Positions 31,640 through 42,230 of a stretch of DNA of 64,000 nt are shown here, piece after piece. This DNA is from Tricholoma matsutake (lineage: Eukaryota; Basidiomycota; Agaricomycetes; Agaricales; Tricholomataceae). Below the pieces are notes generated by a model that was not told the origin of the DNA, searched no databases, and saw only the letters and a list, made by a program, of their open reading frames with translations. The stretch is from positions 9,300,001 through 9,364,000 of the forward strand of contig AP026544.2 of assembly GCA_026075535.2 (NCBI GenBank), written 5' to 3'. A program made the translations under genes and the position numbers. How positions within the stretch are numbered: position 1 is the stretch's first letter; each line of letters starts with the position of its first letter.

Positions 31640-32683
31640 CTCGATTGTAGCTTCCCTAATCTTTCTTTTCTGCCTACAATTCCTAGAAATGTGTCCTAAC
31701 TGCCCACAGTTAAAACATTTAAGTGGGGCTCATCTCCCTGCTTGATCAACCTCCATTGCCTCTGCTGGTGCTGCTGACTCCATAACTATAGGTGTCACTG
31801 CCATGGCCGGTGGCTGTGCCCTCGGAGCTTGCACCTGAGGCACCTTTCCTTTCTTGGACTTTCCTCCTGATGACTTTCCAAATTTACTACTTCCATACAT
31901 CAACTTTGACTCCGCCTGTTCCTGCCGATATTGCTGGTCAAGGCCCATTGCCCAATTATACCACTCATCCAACTTCTCTGGAATAGAAGGTAGTCGGTAG
32001 ATAGACTTGAATAAAGAGGGATTTAATCCTGCTTTCAAAAACTCTACCAATGCGGCTTCTCCCATGTCCGTTTGCAAAGCTTCTGCTTTGAACTGCAAAA
32101 TAAATTCATCTGCAATTAAGGAACCTTGGCGCATGGTCTTTAATTTAGCATTGGCTGTCGCCTTTGGATTAAGGTCTCCAAACTGTGCCTCCAATCTCTC
32201 CAGAAATTCCTTGAAGGGTGCAAATGGTTTATTTCCCGTGGCAATTTGATGAATAGCCTCGTTTCTCCAGAACTGTGCTTTCCCCCCCTGAATGTATGAG
32301 AGAGCAAACATAATCCTAGACTCGGCTGTATGAAACTCTGGCTTCCTCCCATGGATGTACAACACTATAGAGCTGATGAAGGATTTTGTATTCTCCATGG
32401 TACTGTCAAAAATTTGTGGGGGTGCATACTTAGGTAAGCATGCTTTTCCATTTCTGGATTTCTCCACCATCTCATCCTCCTGTGATATCCACTCCACCAT
32501 CTCCTCCATTTCATCATCTCTTTCTCCTATCGTCTCTGGCTGTACTTCTGCTTGTCTGGGCTGTGATGCTGCCAATACTGACACTAATTGCAACATTTGC
32601 ACTGTGAGCGCATCAATTTTCGCCTCTAGTGCTGGTATGGGAACAGGATTAGGACTGGGATTAGAAGTTGAAGGTTCGGACAT
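31640..32683 (-). pseudogene. Ret5a gag
   Basis: The ATG at 32683 opens 317 codons (MSEPSTSNPSPNPVPIPALE to MEVDQAGR). The capsid domain includes PPQIFDSTMENTKSFIS, FHTAESRIMFALSYIQGGKA, FWRNEAIHQI and LKAGLNPSLFKSIYRL. A TGA at 31730 separates this from the zinc knuckle CFNCGQLGHISRNC just downstream in the same frame. Ret5b has the same TGA at the same place. Apart from that stop the capsid part is intact, so a partial Gag could be made. Confidence 0.85.
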
Positions 32684-33171
32684 AATTGTAGAATCTGTGA
32701 TGAGTCACTTCTTCGACAATTTCAAGACTTGTTCTTCAAAACCTCTCCAAACATTTACAGGTCACGTGATAAGATTTGTCGATCGTTCGTCAATTGTTCA
32801 TCGTTCGTCGGGCGCCTAATTTGACACTTTGGATCAACAACCCTTCCAACAGTGCCTGATCTCGGAGATATCACGGAATTTGGCTTGTAACTAAAATAGT
32901 CGTCCGAATAGAGTAATGTAAATCGTAACTAAACCAGATCCGATCAGTTGTCTGGTTGCAGCTGTCCTAATGACGAGCGCTGCCTCTCGATCACTGGTGG
33001 TTGCAATGTAAGGTGAGGCCTGGTGTCGGCTTACAAAAGAAAAGGTAGATTACGTATATACAAGTACTTCTGGCTCATGCCGAAAGGGTGAGTAATCGGA
33101 TGTGGTGCGGTGAAACAATGACATATGTGCAAGTAAGAGAAGGCACACTGATATGGGAAGTTGTGTTCTTC

Positions 33172-33571
33172 TGTTAGGGCGACACCCACTATCTGCTAGC
33201 TAAGACCATGCGAGTTCTCTCTACAAGAAGGGGGCGGGATCCACACTCGTGATGGGGAACTGATGGTTTTGATGTGAGGGGTTATTAACAGGTGAGTTTG
33301 TTAAGATAGGCCTTTCACACCGAAAACATAGGTGGAATACCTAAGAGAACACAACTAGGGTCCCCTAGGCATATATTTAGGGTTTATATACTATGTTACA
33401 CATATTGTACATTGTTGTTACCGACGCACTCGTACATGCATGTACATTTTGATGCATGCGAAATAAAATTCTCATGCTATCAAAGTGTAGCATCATTTGG
33501 TGTCATGTAGCGTGATTTGACATAATAAAATAAAATGAAATTTTATTAGGTAATGGGGTGGTTTCCTAACA
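33172..33571 (-). repeat. Ret5a 5' LTR
   Basis: It is the 400-bp partner of 30091-30490. The primer site (33159-33169, AGAACACAACT on the minus strand) begins 2 nt inside it and matches AGTTGTGTTCT at 33346-33356. Confidence 0.95.
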
Positions 33572-33576
33572 CTTAT

Positions 33577-34341
33577 CATATATCAATGTACTGTAGTTAC
33601 CGATCATAGCGTGGTACATGCAGGACTGTAATTACAGATCCACTTGATATATAATGAATGCACATGATGTTCTGATCTGGTATGATGGCCCCTTGTGCAT
33701 TGGGCACATTCCTGCTAGCCTGATCCTTGCGCTCCCTTGCGCCTCCCGCTACAATCAATCCTTTTTTGTCATGATCTGGGTTCTTTGCTGATTCCTCCTG
33801 TCAATCAATCCATCAATCAATCCATTGCTGTTCCTGGAATGTGATCATGTGGTTAGGCATGGGCAGGCCTGGACAGGCTTGAGCTATTAATAGATTTGCA
33901 TATGTAGGCAAGCCTTCGAAGTATGACAGTTCTAATTCATGAAAACATGCTACTCATGATATTTCTATAAAAACATAAAACATAGGACTTACCGGCAGCT
34001 ACAGTAGCATTCAAACTCCTAGCAAATATGAGCTATGATTAAGTTCTTTTTGCATATAGCAAAATGCATGTTCGCTGGCAGATAATACTAAGCAACAATG
34101 TTCAACCATTCCTTCTCCGCCAGCGCGGCGCACCTTCTGCCAAAAATACTATCTCTGGTTCACTTAAAAATAGACATGCATAATTCTGTTTCTGACTCGC
34201 AGTTCTGTGATATTTTTAGTTGACACACCATTTGCATGTTTTCAAATTCTGATATTCCATAATTTCCATAAAAATAAAATATCATTTTTCAGCATTTATT
34301 CTTCGTGTTCCTCGTCATCATCAAAATTTCACAGGGATGAT
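33577..34341 (-). other. hAT-4 internal sequence with possible transposase remnant
   Basis: The first 80 bp form an imperfect palindrome that recurs inverted at 38230-38318. At 33960-34130 the minus strand can be read as CLVLSASEHAFCYMQKEL, resembling the SSERAFS dimerisation motif of hAT transposases, with no long frame. The match is short and uncertain. Confidence 0.4.
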
Positions 34342-34767
34342 TATAAGGGCAACCTAAGCCTCTAGCAAAGGGAAATCCGAAGTTAAAATTATACTACATA
34401 ATACAGGCATTGGGGGCGCACCTAGCAAAGGGAAATCCGAAGAGAAAACTCTAAGGATCCCCTTGCTGATGCCCAGTATATGTGAAGACGACAAAAATCA
34501 AATATAACCTAAAAATAGAAAAAGGCGGAGATAGGCGGATCAAGGCCGCCGAATGACATCATACCAAGGGGTATGTGTCGGAAGGGGTACTCCGCCTCTA
34601 AATATAAAAGTGTCAACATATACAAACATGATAGCAAGGGAAAATTAGTAATAAAATCCGGAAAAATCATAGAAAATGAAGAATAGAAGGAAATGAGGTG
34701 GGGAAAAATATGGGACGAACATAAAAAATAGGAAAAACACACAGGGCACCCCCTTAGTCCCCTTACA
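34342..34767 (-). repeat. Ret6b 3' LTR
   Basis: The 426-bp repeat reads TATAAGGGCAACC to CCCCTTACA on the plus strand. In the element sense it starts TGTAAGGGG and ends CCCTTATA, so the ends are TG...TA. A purine-rich tract (AGAGAGGGAGTGA) precedes it. Confidence 0.95.
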
Positions 34768-34778
34768 TCACTCCCTCT

Positions 34779-35657
34779 CTAAGATGCATCGCCCCGATGC
34801 ATTCGAAATCGTATACGACCAAAGTCCGTGACTTGAATGCGACGCGGTGCAGCAGTGTGCCGTCGGTGGAATTCCTTGATTAACCGAGGGGCATTTACGT
34901 CAGACTCTTCGACCCATGAGTTCTCCTCATACCCATAACCCTTCCAATGTACCAAATACTGGAGTTTTCCTCGACGCAAACGGCTGTCCAAGATTGACTC
35001 GACTTCATATTGGGGTTCTCCCTCGATCACTGTAGGTGGTGGTGGTGGGTGTGAATGGCGTCCCGGGAACGGATCTGGGGGAGCTGGAAGCAATTTGACG
35101 ACATGGAAGACGGGATGGAGTCTGGACATGGAGGCTGGGAGGCGTAGACGATAGGCATGTGTTCCAACGCACTTGACAATGGGGAAAGGTCCCAAGAAGC
35201 GATGAGCGAGTTTCTTGGATGGACGTGTAGTGGAGATGTCACTGGAGTCAAGATAAACTCGATCACCAACCTTGTACTGAGGGGTTGGGGAGTGGCGCTG
35301 GTTGTAAAATCGCGCCATGTCGTCCTTCGCCTTTGCTAAGGCTGCCCTTGCCTCCTCCAAGCTATCCCTCATGCGTTCTGTGAACTCATTCACTGTCTCG
35401 ATGTGTGAGGGAGTTTGGCGAGGTTCAAATCCCATGCGTGGATGTCGTCCAGTGTCTAAGAGGAAAGGGGTCTGTTGAGTGGAAGCATGGACATGGTTGT
35501 TGTATCCGAACTCGGCCAAAGGAAGGAGATCATCCCAATCGTCCTGGCGTTCATTGACAAAGAGGCGGATGTACTGCTCCAGTTCCTGGTTGACTCGCTC
35601 CGTCTGGCCCTCAGTTTGTGGGTGATAAGCAGTTGAAGCGAGGAGTTTGATCCCCAG
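34779..35657 (-). pseudogene. Ret6b integrase C-terminal half and chromodomain
   Basis: The frame is open from the deletion junction: LGIKLLASTAYHPQTEGQTE contains the third catalytic acid of integrase (E), then YNNHVHASTQQTPFLLDTGR, a GPY/F domain (LGPFPIVKCVGTHAYRLRL) and a chromodomain (YEVESILDSRLRRG, YLVHWKGYGYEENSWV), ending near 34779. No stop interrupts about 290 codons, unlike the older copies. It has no start codon of its own and lacks the first two catalytic Asp residues. Confidence 0.85.
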
Positions 35658-36115
35658 GAGTCACGTACGAACTCAGCTCGAAAGTCACCCCAAGTGGAGA
35701 AAGGTAGAGAACCGAGTTCTTTAGTTTGACGTAGGATACGGTCCACATAGAGATAGGCGCGTTCAGATTTCATGTATGTGAAGGCCCAATAAATTTTTGC
35801 AGCCTCATCGACGAATTGATGCGACTGGAGACTAATGTATAACTCACAGGAATTAAGGAATGCACGTCCCTGCGCACGTGCACCATTAAATTCGGCGGGG
35901 GGGGACGGTTTGATCTGGGCACGTTCCTTAGTGGACGCGTTTGGCAAAACATCGTTGTTGGGTGCGCTTGGAGTCGTGAAGGGGGAACTATTAGTCGTAG
36001 GGTTAGCCTGGAGGGTCCTAACGAAGTTTTCAATCGTAGATTTAAGCGAGTCGATTTGCGCGCGCATTCCGGAAACGTCGCTTTCAAGCGCGTCGAAGCG
36101 TTCTGATGCGTCCAT
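35658..36115 (-). pseudogene. Ret6b gag N-terminal part
   Basis: From the ATG at 36115 the frame encodes a coiled-coil start (MDASERFDALESDVSGMRAQ) and the front of the capsid domain to STWGDFRAEFVRD. At about 35658 it runs into integrase DNA in another frame and continues out of frame to a stop near 35456, giving a 219-codon chimeric frame. The capsid C-terminal half and zinc knuckle are absent. At DF-R-AEF it has CGA where Ret6c has TGA. Confidence 0.85.
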
Positions 36116-36281
36116 GTCGCTAGGGAGCGCGTTTGGCGAAAATGGCGGCGCAATAAAGGCGAGAGTATCTGGAACGGTGTGTAGGGACTCTGTGGAGCTT
36201 TGGGAAGCGTCGTCCAGTCCGTACCTGCCTATTTTGGGCAGCGCGTTCGCGATTTTCGGGCCTTAGGGGAGAGTTTTCTAC

Positions 36282-36707
36282 TATAAGGGCAACCTAAGCC
36301 TCTAGCAAAGGGAAATCCGAAGTTAAAATTATACTACATAATACAGGCATTGGGGGCGCACCTAGCAAAGGGAAATCCGAAGAGAAAACTCTAAGGATCC
36401 CCTTGCTGATGCCCAGTATATGTGAAGACGACAAAAATCAAATATAACCTAAAAATAGAAAAAGGCGGAGATAGGCGGATCAAGGCCGCCGAATGACATC
36501 ATACCAAGGGGTATGTGTCGGAAGGGGTACTCCGCCTCTAAATATAAAAGTGTCAACATATACAAACATGATAGCAAGGGAAAATTAGTAATAAAATCCG
36601 GAAAAATCATAGAAAATGAAGAATAGAAGGAAATGAGGTGGGGAAAAATATGGGACGAACATAAAAAATAGGAAAAACACACAGGGCACCCCCTTAGTCC
36701 CCTTACA
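36282..36707 (-). repeat. Ret6b 5' LTR
   Basis: It is the partner of 34342-34767 with no differences seen. The minus-strand TATA (TATAC starting at 36420) lies 28 bp before AGAGTTTTCT (36392-36383), and the complementary primer site AGAAAACTCT is at 36279-36270, 2 nt beyond the LTR. Confidence 0.95.
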
Positions 36708-36712
36708 ATGAT

Positions 36713-38326
36713 CGAATGATTGAGGATGATCATGGTGGGACTAACTTAACTCGACAATTCATTTTCAATCTGTTTAGATTTAAGAAAGTGACATGTTCCA
36801 CAAAAGTCACTTGAAATCTCCAAGGGCTACTTCAAGTTTTGTAGACAAGCTGTACTAAATGTTTCATGGGCCTGAGCTCAAACCTTGTGGCCTGGCAGGA
36901 AAGGCATGTAAATGGTAAGCCTTGGGGGGAAAAACTATGCTGAGGTACAGTGTGTGTAGGGAGTACAATGTAGGTAAGTAATCCTACACAACTTCAACTG
37001 CCTCCAACTGTTTTTGTGACTTCATCTGACTTTTACTCAAATTCTCAACCTCCTAATAAAATCTAACCACCAATATGATCTAATACAATGAAATACTGGA
37101 TCCTGATGGTTTTTAGACCCTCGGATACCTGTGTTAAAGTATGGTAAGGCTCCCATTTTTGTTGATTCCATTACTGAGGCATGGGAATAGGTGGCAGTAC
37201 ATTTTTCAACATCAATCCCATCGTCATTGTAACTTGTCGGTCTCACCACTCTGTCAAAACCATGGAGGTAAGTAATTCATAGCTTGTATATTTAGTATTT
37301 TATATTTTACTGATATTATAGCCCTTCAGCCTTCACCAAGACCATGCCATACCTCCAACGACAATGCTAGCGCTAAGTCCCAACCTGAGCTAATCAAGAT
37401 GAACGCAAAAGAGTAAGAAGGATATACTGGACATGATGGATGCAGGTTAGATCATTGGCACTGGATTCAGTGTACCACGATGTACGTACATATTCATTAC
37501 CCTGTGTGTTTTAATTTCGAACTCTTTCAGACTGTATCCTCGCAGTCCCTGCATTTCACTTCCCTGCCAGTCTTCCTTTTGCTATCATCACAGATCAACC
37601 CCACAAAACTGGTGGAGCAATATGCAGATGGGCTGGTGTAGGGGTGATTAAGCAATGAAAAAATAGGATGGGGCAGCCAATGATGGGCAATGGGGCAATG
37701 GGGTCATGGGGTGAGAACAGTAAGTAACTTGGCAAGCTCTAGGTAGCGCTGAGCGGTGTGAACGCTTGACGGGAGCCCCTGCCATGATCTATTGAAAAAA
37801 TAAAAATATGTTTTGACAGGTGAGAATAGGATCATGAAATGAGACCACATAGAATGAAGGTATCTGCCAGTGGCCGCTGACAAGCCTTTGCCACAGCCTG
37901 TAGATCAAAAAATATACCATTTCTTGGAAGTAGCAAAACATACATAGTATCTGACAGATCAAACATATGGATAGAACATGTCATGAAGCAAAGCCAATTG
38001 GAAACATTGTGGACCTGTCAAATTGATGATCAGGGGGAATATAATATGAGAAGTAGAAGTACCATCAATCCTGCATCAATCCACAATGAAGCATGGTTTA
38101 AAAACAGATCTGAATGTGAGATGAAAAGTTATAATTACTCTAACAGCGGGCAGAAAAATGGCGGGATGATGACTAACAGGCTGCTGGTTGTCGTATGGGG
38201 TGTCTACCTGAGCATGCAATTACAGTTGTTTTGATATATCAATCTGTACTGTAATGACAGTCATACATGTACCACGCTATAGATGGTAAGTACAGTTAGT
38301 TATATATCATCCTGCCAGGTTCTAGT
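36713..38326. other. hAT-4 internal sequence, no gene resolved
   Basis: This is the larger remaining part of hAT-4. Two intron-like stretches (GTAAGTAATTC...TTATAG at about 37269-37322 and a segment ending CTTTCAG near 37530) suggest a decayed spliced gene, but I cannot read a recognisable protein. The last 90 bp are the inverted terminal copy of 33577-33655. Confidence 0.4.
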
Positions 38327-38334
38327 GTAAGCAT

Positions 38335-40506
38335 AACTTTGTTGCCTACATTGAATGATGGTTCTGGTGAGCGATTCTTGTTGGCGTGATAGGCCTGTGA
38401 TATTTTTGCTGCAAGGAGACTATCCTGTGCTGCTTGAACATCAGTTTCAATAGATTCAATCAGTTTCCATGCTCCTGTCATTTCTACCTCTTCATTTGAT
38501 GGGTAATCACCATTGTTAACAAGTGGTGGCAGTAAGCATGGTGAGCATCCTGTCTTCAAGATGAAGGGAGAAAATCTGGTGGAAGCATTCACCATATTCA
38601 TGATGTTGAAATGTACTCTTGGTAACAAGCATGCCCAACCTTTTTGGTTGCATTCAACGTGGTAGCGGAGGCACTGTACCACCATCTTGTTTGTGCATTC
38701 TGATGCACTGTTGGTCTTGGGGTGGTAAGCTGTGGAGAGTTTGTGTTTGATCCCTGTCAGTTTCATGAGTGCCTTCCAAAACTTAGAAATGAAGAGTTTA
38801 TCCCTGTTGCTAATGATTTCAATTGGGCAACCATTTTCGCAGTACCAGTTTTTGAAAAAGACGTTGGTGAACTCTTCTGCAGTTATGCTGGTTTTTCAAG
38901 GTGTCAGCTGAATATCTGCACCTAAGTGATCAGTCATGGTTATAATTTGATCAAAACCCTCATCAAGTGGCAATGGCCCGATGAAGTTGATGGTGATGGA
39001 TTCGAACTGATGGTCTGGGACAGGGAGAGGGTGAAGAGGACCAGGGGTCTTGTGGGTATGAGACTTGTTCCATTGGCACATTGCACAGGCAGGAACATAA
39101 CCACTGAGCAGGTCCTTTCTCATGTTGGGCCAGTAGAACTCATTTCACAAGGATGCATAGGTTTTGTCTCCTCCAAAGTGGCCTAGATGGTCATGAGCAA
39201 GCCGGAGCAGTTGCTCACAGATGTTGAGATACTTGGGGATGATAAGATGTGAACCAATGAACAGTAGGCCATTGTGTAGTTTGATATCAAGTTTGTTGTC
39301 GATTACTTTGTGTTTGATATCGTCAAAGATGCCACTGCACCAAGAATCATGTGCATATCCTTTGCAGATTTTCTGGAAGAGTGCGGGGTTGTTCTCAATG
39401 CTAAAGATGGCCGCTATTGTGATGGGTTTGGATGGGGCATCCAGTGGTGAATCTGGCAGTCATGATAATGCATCTGCTATGGTGTTGTCTTTGCCTTTTA
39501 TGTATGTTATCAAGTGTTCATATTGAGACAGGTATTCCATCCATCTTGCTTGGCAAAGCAACAGATCCTGTTGGGAGTCAAAGTTCTGCAGTGTCTTATG
39601 ATCCGTGTAGATGTAGATGTGCATACCAAGGAGATCCATGCACCACTTTGTGAATGCCCACATGATACTCAGTAGTTCCTGTTCATGCACAGGATAGTGT
39701 AATTCGGGCCCTTTGAGTTGTTGGCTCTCAAATGTGACCAGTCTAGAGGTTTCCCAAGTCTCCCTGAAAGATGAAACTGCTCCGGTGCATCGCTTGCTGG
39801 CATCGCAGGTTATGTAGATTTTATTGTTACCAGGGTTTTGGTGGTCGATGGATGTGAGGCAGTCCTGGCTGATGACCAACCCTTTGATTGCTTCGAAGGC
39901 ATGCTGATCTTTTGAGATCCATGTAGGGAACTTGCTGTTGTACTCCTTTTTTGTCAGAGCACTTAGTATTGCAGTATGTTCTGCAAGGGATGGAAGGCAA
40001 ACACTAATATATCAGATGGGACCAAGGAATTGCCACATGTGTTTGGCAGATTTAGGGACAGGCCAGTTTATCAATTGTTCAACTTTTGTGCCATTGGCTT
40101 CAATTCCTTGAGCCAAGATTTGGTGTCCGAGGAAATCAATCTCCATTGTGAAGAGCTGTGATTTCTTGAGTGAGCAGTAAAGTTGTGCTGAATGCAGTGC
40201 TTCTAATATGTGGGAAACATTCATGCAGTGTTTGGCCAGGGATGATGACCAGATGATAATGTCATCCAGATATATGTGGCAGATTTTCCCAATGAGATCT
40301 GAGAGCACAAGTGTGATGCATTGTTGGTGTGTGACTGGTGAATTTCTCAACCCCATGGGCATGACAACCCACTCCCACAGTCCAAATGGTGTGAGTGTCG
40401 TGGTGTACTTGATGTGGTCTGGGTGTACCAGCATCTGAAAGAAGGGATTTGTGATGTCAATCTTCCCCCAGATCTTCCCTTTTGAGCAATGTACAAGGAT
40501 ATCATC
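38335..40506 (-). pseudogene. Ret4 pol: RT, RNase H and integrase
   Basis: From right to left: RT with KIWGKIDITNPFFQML, PFGLWEWVVMPMGLRNSP and catalytic YLDDIIIWSS; RNase H with ITCDASKRCTGAVSS, HEQELLSIMWAF and YTDHKTLQNFDSQQD; integrase with CAMCQWNKSHTHKTPGPL, INFIGPLPLDEGFD, and STAYHPKTNSASECTN. The first integrase Asp is Asn (INF for VDF), through a G-to-A change at a former CpG. Several stops and frame changes divide it. It is joined to 29859-30071 across hAT-4. Gag, protease and the RT fingers are missing; a palindrome begins where RT stops. Confidence 0.85.
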
Positions 40507-40803
40507 AAAGGGAATCTGAAGTGAAAAGAACTTATTTCTTCTTGATTTCACCCTAATTTTTGCATAGGAAAAAGAGTGATATTTCCTGCAAAAGCAAATC
40601 AGAAATCTTGAGTGAATATAACTTATTTCTTCCAAATTTTGACCTGGAAAACTGCATGTGAAAAAGTGTAAATTTGGAAGAATTAAGTTATATTCACTCA
40701 AGATTTCTGATTTGCTTTTGCAGGAAATATCACTCTTTTTTCCTATGCAAAAATCAGGGGGAAATCAAGAAGAAATAAGTTCTTTTCACTGCAGATTCCC
40801 TTT
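40507..40803. repeat. fold-back element with arms of about 133 bp
   Basis: The outer ends are AAAGGGAATCTG and CAGATTCCCTTT, and the arms 40507-40639 and 40670-40803 are near-perfect inverted copies round a 30-bp centre. It abuts Ret4 RT. A target duplication is not clear. Related AAGTTATTTTCACT fragments recur around 40860-40890. Confidence 0.85.
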
Positions 40804-41592
40804 TTTTTCTCTCCACAAAGATGATATATCTTTCCTTAGGCAGTTTGAAGAGAAAATGAACAGAAAATAAGTTATTTTCACTAGTTTTTCCCTACTTGTT
40901 TGCTTGATGAAAAAGTGTAATTTTCTCCACATTTTCTCCACATTTTCTCTCTGGGAAAGTTTTGCCCTGCCTGGTGCACAGCCATGTAGGCAGTGCAAGG
41001 CAGCCAGAGAAAGGTGTGGAGAATAGTCGGAACATATCAAGTCCCAAGCAGGTGGAGAACATAAGTGCAGGAAGACATCAGGTTCTGAGCGGGTAAGGAT
41101 CCACTGATTGGTTCTTGACACCCTCGCTCCAAATGTGAGCAGAGGGTTTTTTAGTTTAGTAATATATATAATTATATAGATTTACAATAAATCTGTAAAA
41201 AACCAAGCAAGAACTGGTGAAACCATGCAAACCCATGGTAACACCACACCCCTAACAATAGCAGGTGTGGTGTTCACAGGTATGGGTGAGGTTACCCAAA
41301 AATATACCCAGTGTGGCAGGGTGAGTGGTCTGCTGGAGATCCATTGACCAAAGTGGTCACCTGGCAAGAGGGTGAGGTAAGTGATATCACAAAAAGTGGG
41401 GAAAGGGACAGAGTAGATGGGCCCCCCACTCATTTAGTAGCAGATGGGAAGCAAATGGAATGCAGGGGATATGATTGTTGTGGTACCCATATACAGAGGA
41501 GTAAATGACCACAATCACTGACATGATTAACAAAGTCACGTGAAAACATTGTCAAAAATGAAAATTGTTGCATCGAAAGGAAAATGGCACAG
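40804..41592. other. unassigned repeat-like stretch
   Basis: The sequence is A/T-rich with pieces of the neighbouring fold-back element and, at 41200-41330, CATACCCATAC-like sequence reminiscent of 17890-18060. No gene or complete element is seen. It ends at the Ret2c 3' LTR. Confidence 0.4.
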
Positions 41593-42149
41593 TGTTAAGT
41601 TCTGAGTCGGGAAAGGGACGTCGGATTTCCAGTCATACCTGGACAGTAGGAGTTGAAAGGGAAGAGTCAGATAGGAGTGGGATTCCAGTGGAAATCCAGG
41701 GTGAGGTTGGAACAGAAAGGACTTGACTTCAGCTTGTAAGAAGCTGTGCCCTTCTCCTTGTCAAGTGTCCTAATTTCAGATAAGGTGAGAAGGGAGGATC
41801 AGAGGATCAGAGGATTTCTAGAGAGGACAAGTAAAAGTCTTGAGGAAGACTTAAGAGAGACAAATGGAGTGAAGATAGAGTTGGATTAATTGGGTGACTT
41901 TGTTCATTTACAAACTGGCAATACAGAACAAAAGTAGCTAGCTTAAATACTAAGGTTGGAGTTTCCAAGGCTGTGGTAATATGAAAACTGGCTTCCAAGG
42001 CAAATCCTGAAACCGTTTCACCTAATTGGAAATGAGGGAATTTCACCTCTAGGCAGTGCTGCTGATAGGAGGTGTGGCTGTGATGCAAGGCGGCTGGGAA
42101 GGGGGGCAGAAAATGATTGGAAATCCAGTCAAGAGGATTGATCTTGACA
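41593..42149 (-). repeat. Ret2c 3' LTR
   Basis: It reads TGTTAAGTTCTGAGTC to ATCTTGACA on the plus strand and matches 54523-55079. The polypurine tract (minus strand AAGGGGGGAAATAC) adjoins it. Confidence 0.95.
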
Positions 42150-42230
42150 GTATTTCCCCCCTTAGTGCCGAGCCTACAAGGCACATGAAGGTTCAAATCC
42201 AACCACTCCCCCTCACTCCCTTCAACAAAG

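Larger units (their letters stand above)
30091..33571 (-). mobile_element. Ret5a, internally deleted Ty3/gypsy element
   Basis: Two 400-bp LTRs and the 5-bp duplication CTTAT (30086-30090 and 33572-33576) mark a complete insertion of 3481 bp. Compared with Ret5b, the interior lacks protease, RT, RNase H and the front of integrase. Gag and the integrase tail with chromodomain remain and are joined by a filler hairpin at 31316-31460. The LTRs differ at roughly 19 sites, nearly all transitions. It can only have moved with proteins from another copy if the deletion came first. Confidence 0.92.
34342..36707 (-). mobile_element. Ret6b, recently inserted, internally deleted Ty3/gypsy element
   Basis: Two 426-bp LTRs that look identical by eye and the duplication ATGAT (34337-34341 and 36708-36712) mark an intact 2366-bp insertion in hAT-4. 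The 1514-bp interior joins the first half of gag to the second half of integrase plus chromodomain. Protease, RT, RNase H and the integrase front are deleted. LTRs with no differences mean the insertion is very young. Only another Ret6 copy could have supplied enzymes if the deletion preceded insertion. Confidence 0.95.
30072..38326. mobile_element. hAT-4, hAT-type element in Ret4 integrase, carrying Ret5a and Ret6b
   Basis: The 8-bp sequence GTAAGCAT occurs at 30064-30071 and 38327-38334, and the Ret4 integrase frame continues across it. The ends, CAGGCAATACCATCC on the left and the inverted ACTAGAACCTGGCAGG on the right, match weakly, but the next 80 or so bases on each side (33577-33655 and 38230-38318) are clear inverted copies sharing CTATAGCGTGGTACATG-like sequence. 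Removing Ret5a and Ret6b leaves about 2.4 kb. A fragment like hAT dimerisation sequence is at 33960-34130. Confidence 0.7.

Noticed and set aside
37226..37560. A spliced host gene within hAT-4
   Set aside because: Two intron-like pieces are visible, but exons give no coherent frame or recognisable protein.
42185..42205. GGTTCAAATCC, like a tRNA T-arm
   Set aside because: No acceptor stem, anticodon arm or D-arm can be built around it, and the aligned Ret2a position differs. It is ordinary Ret2 sequence.
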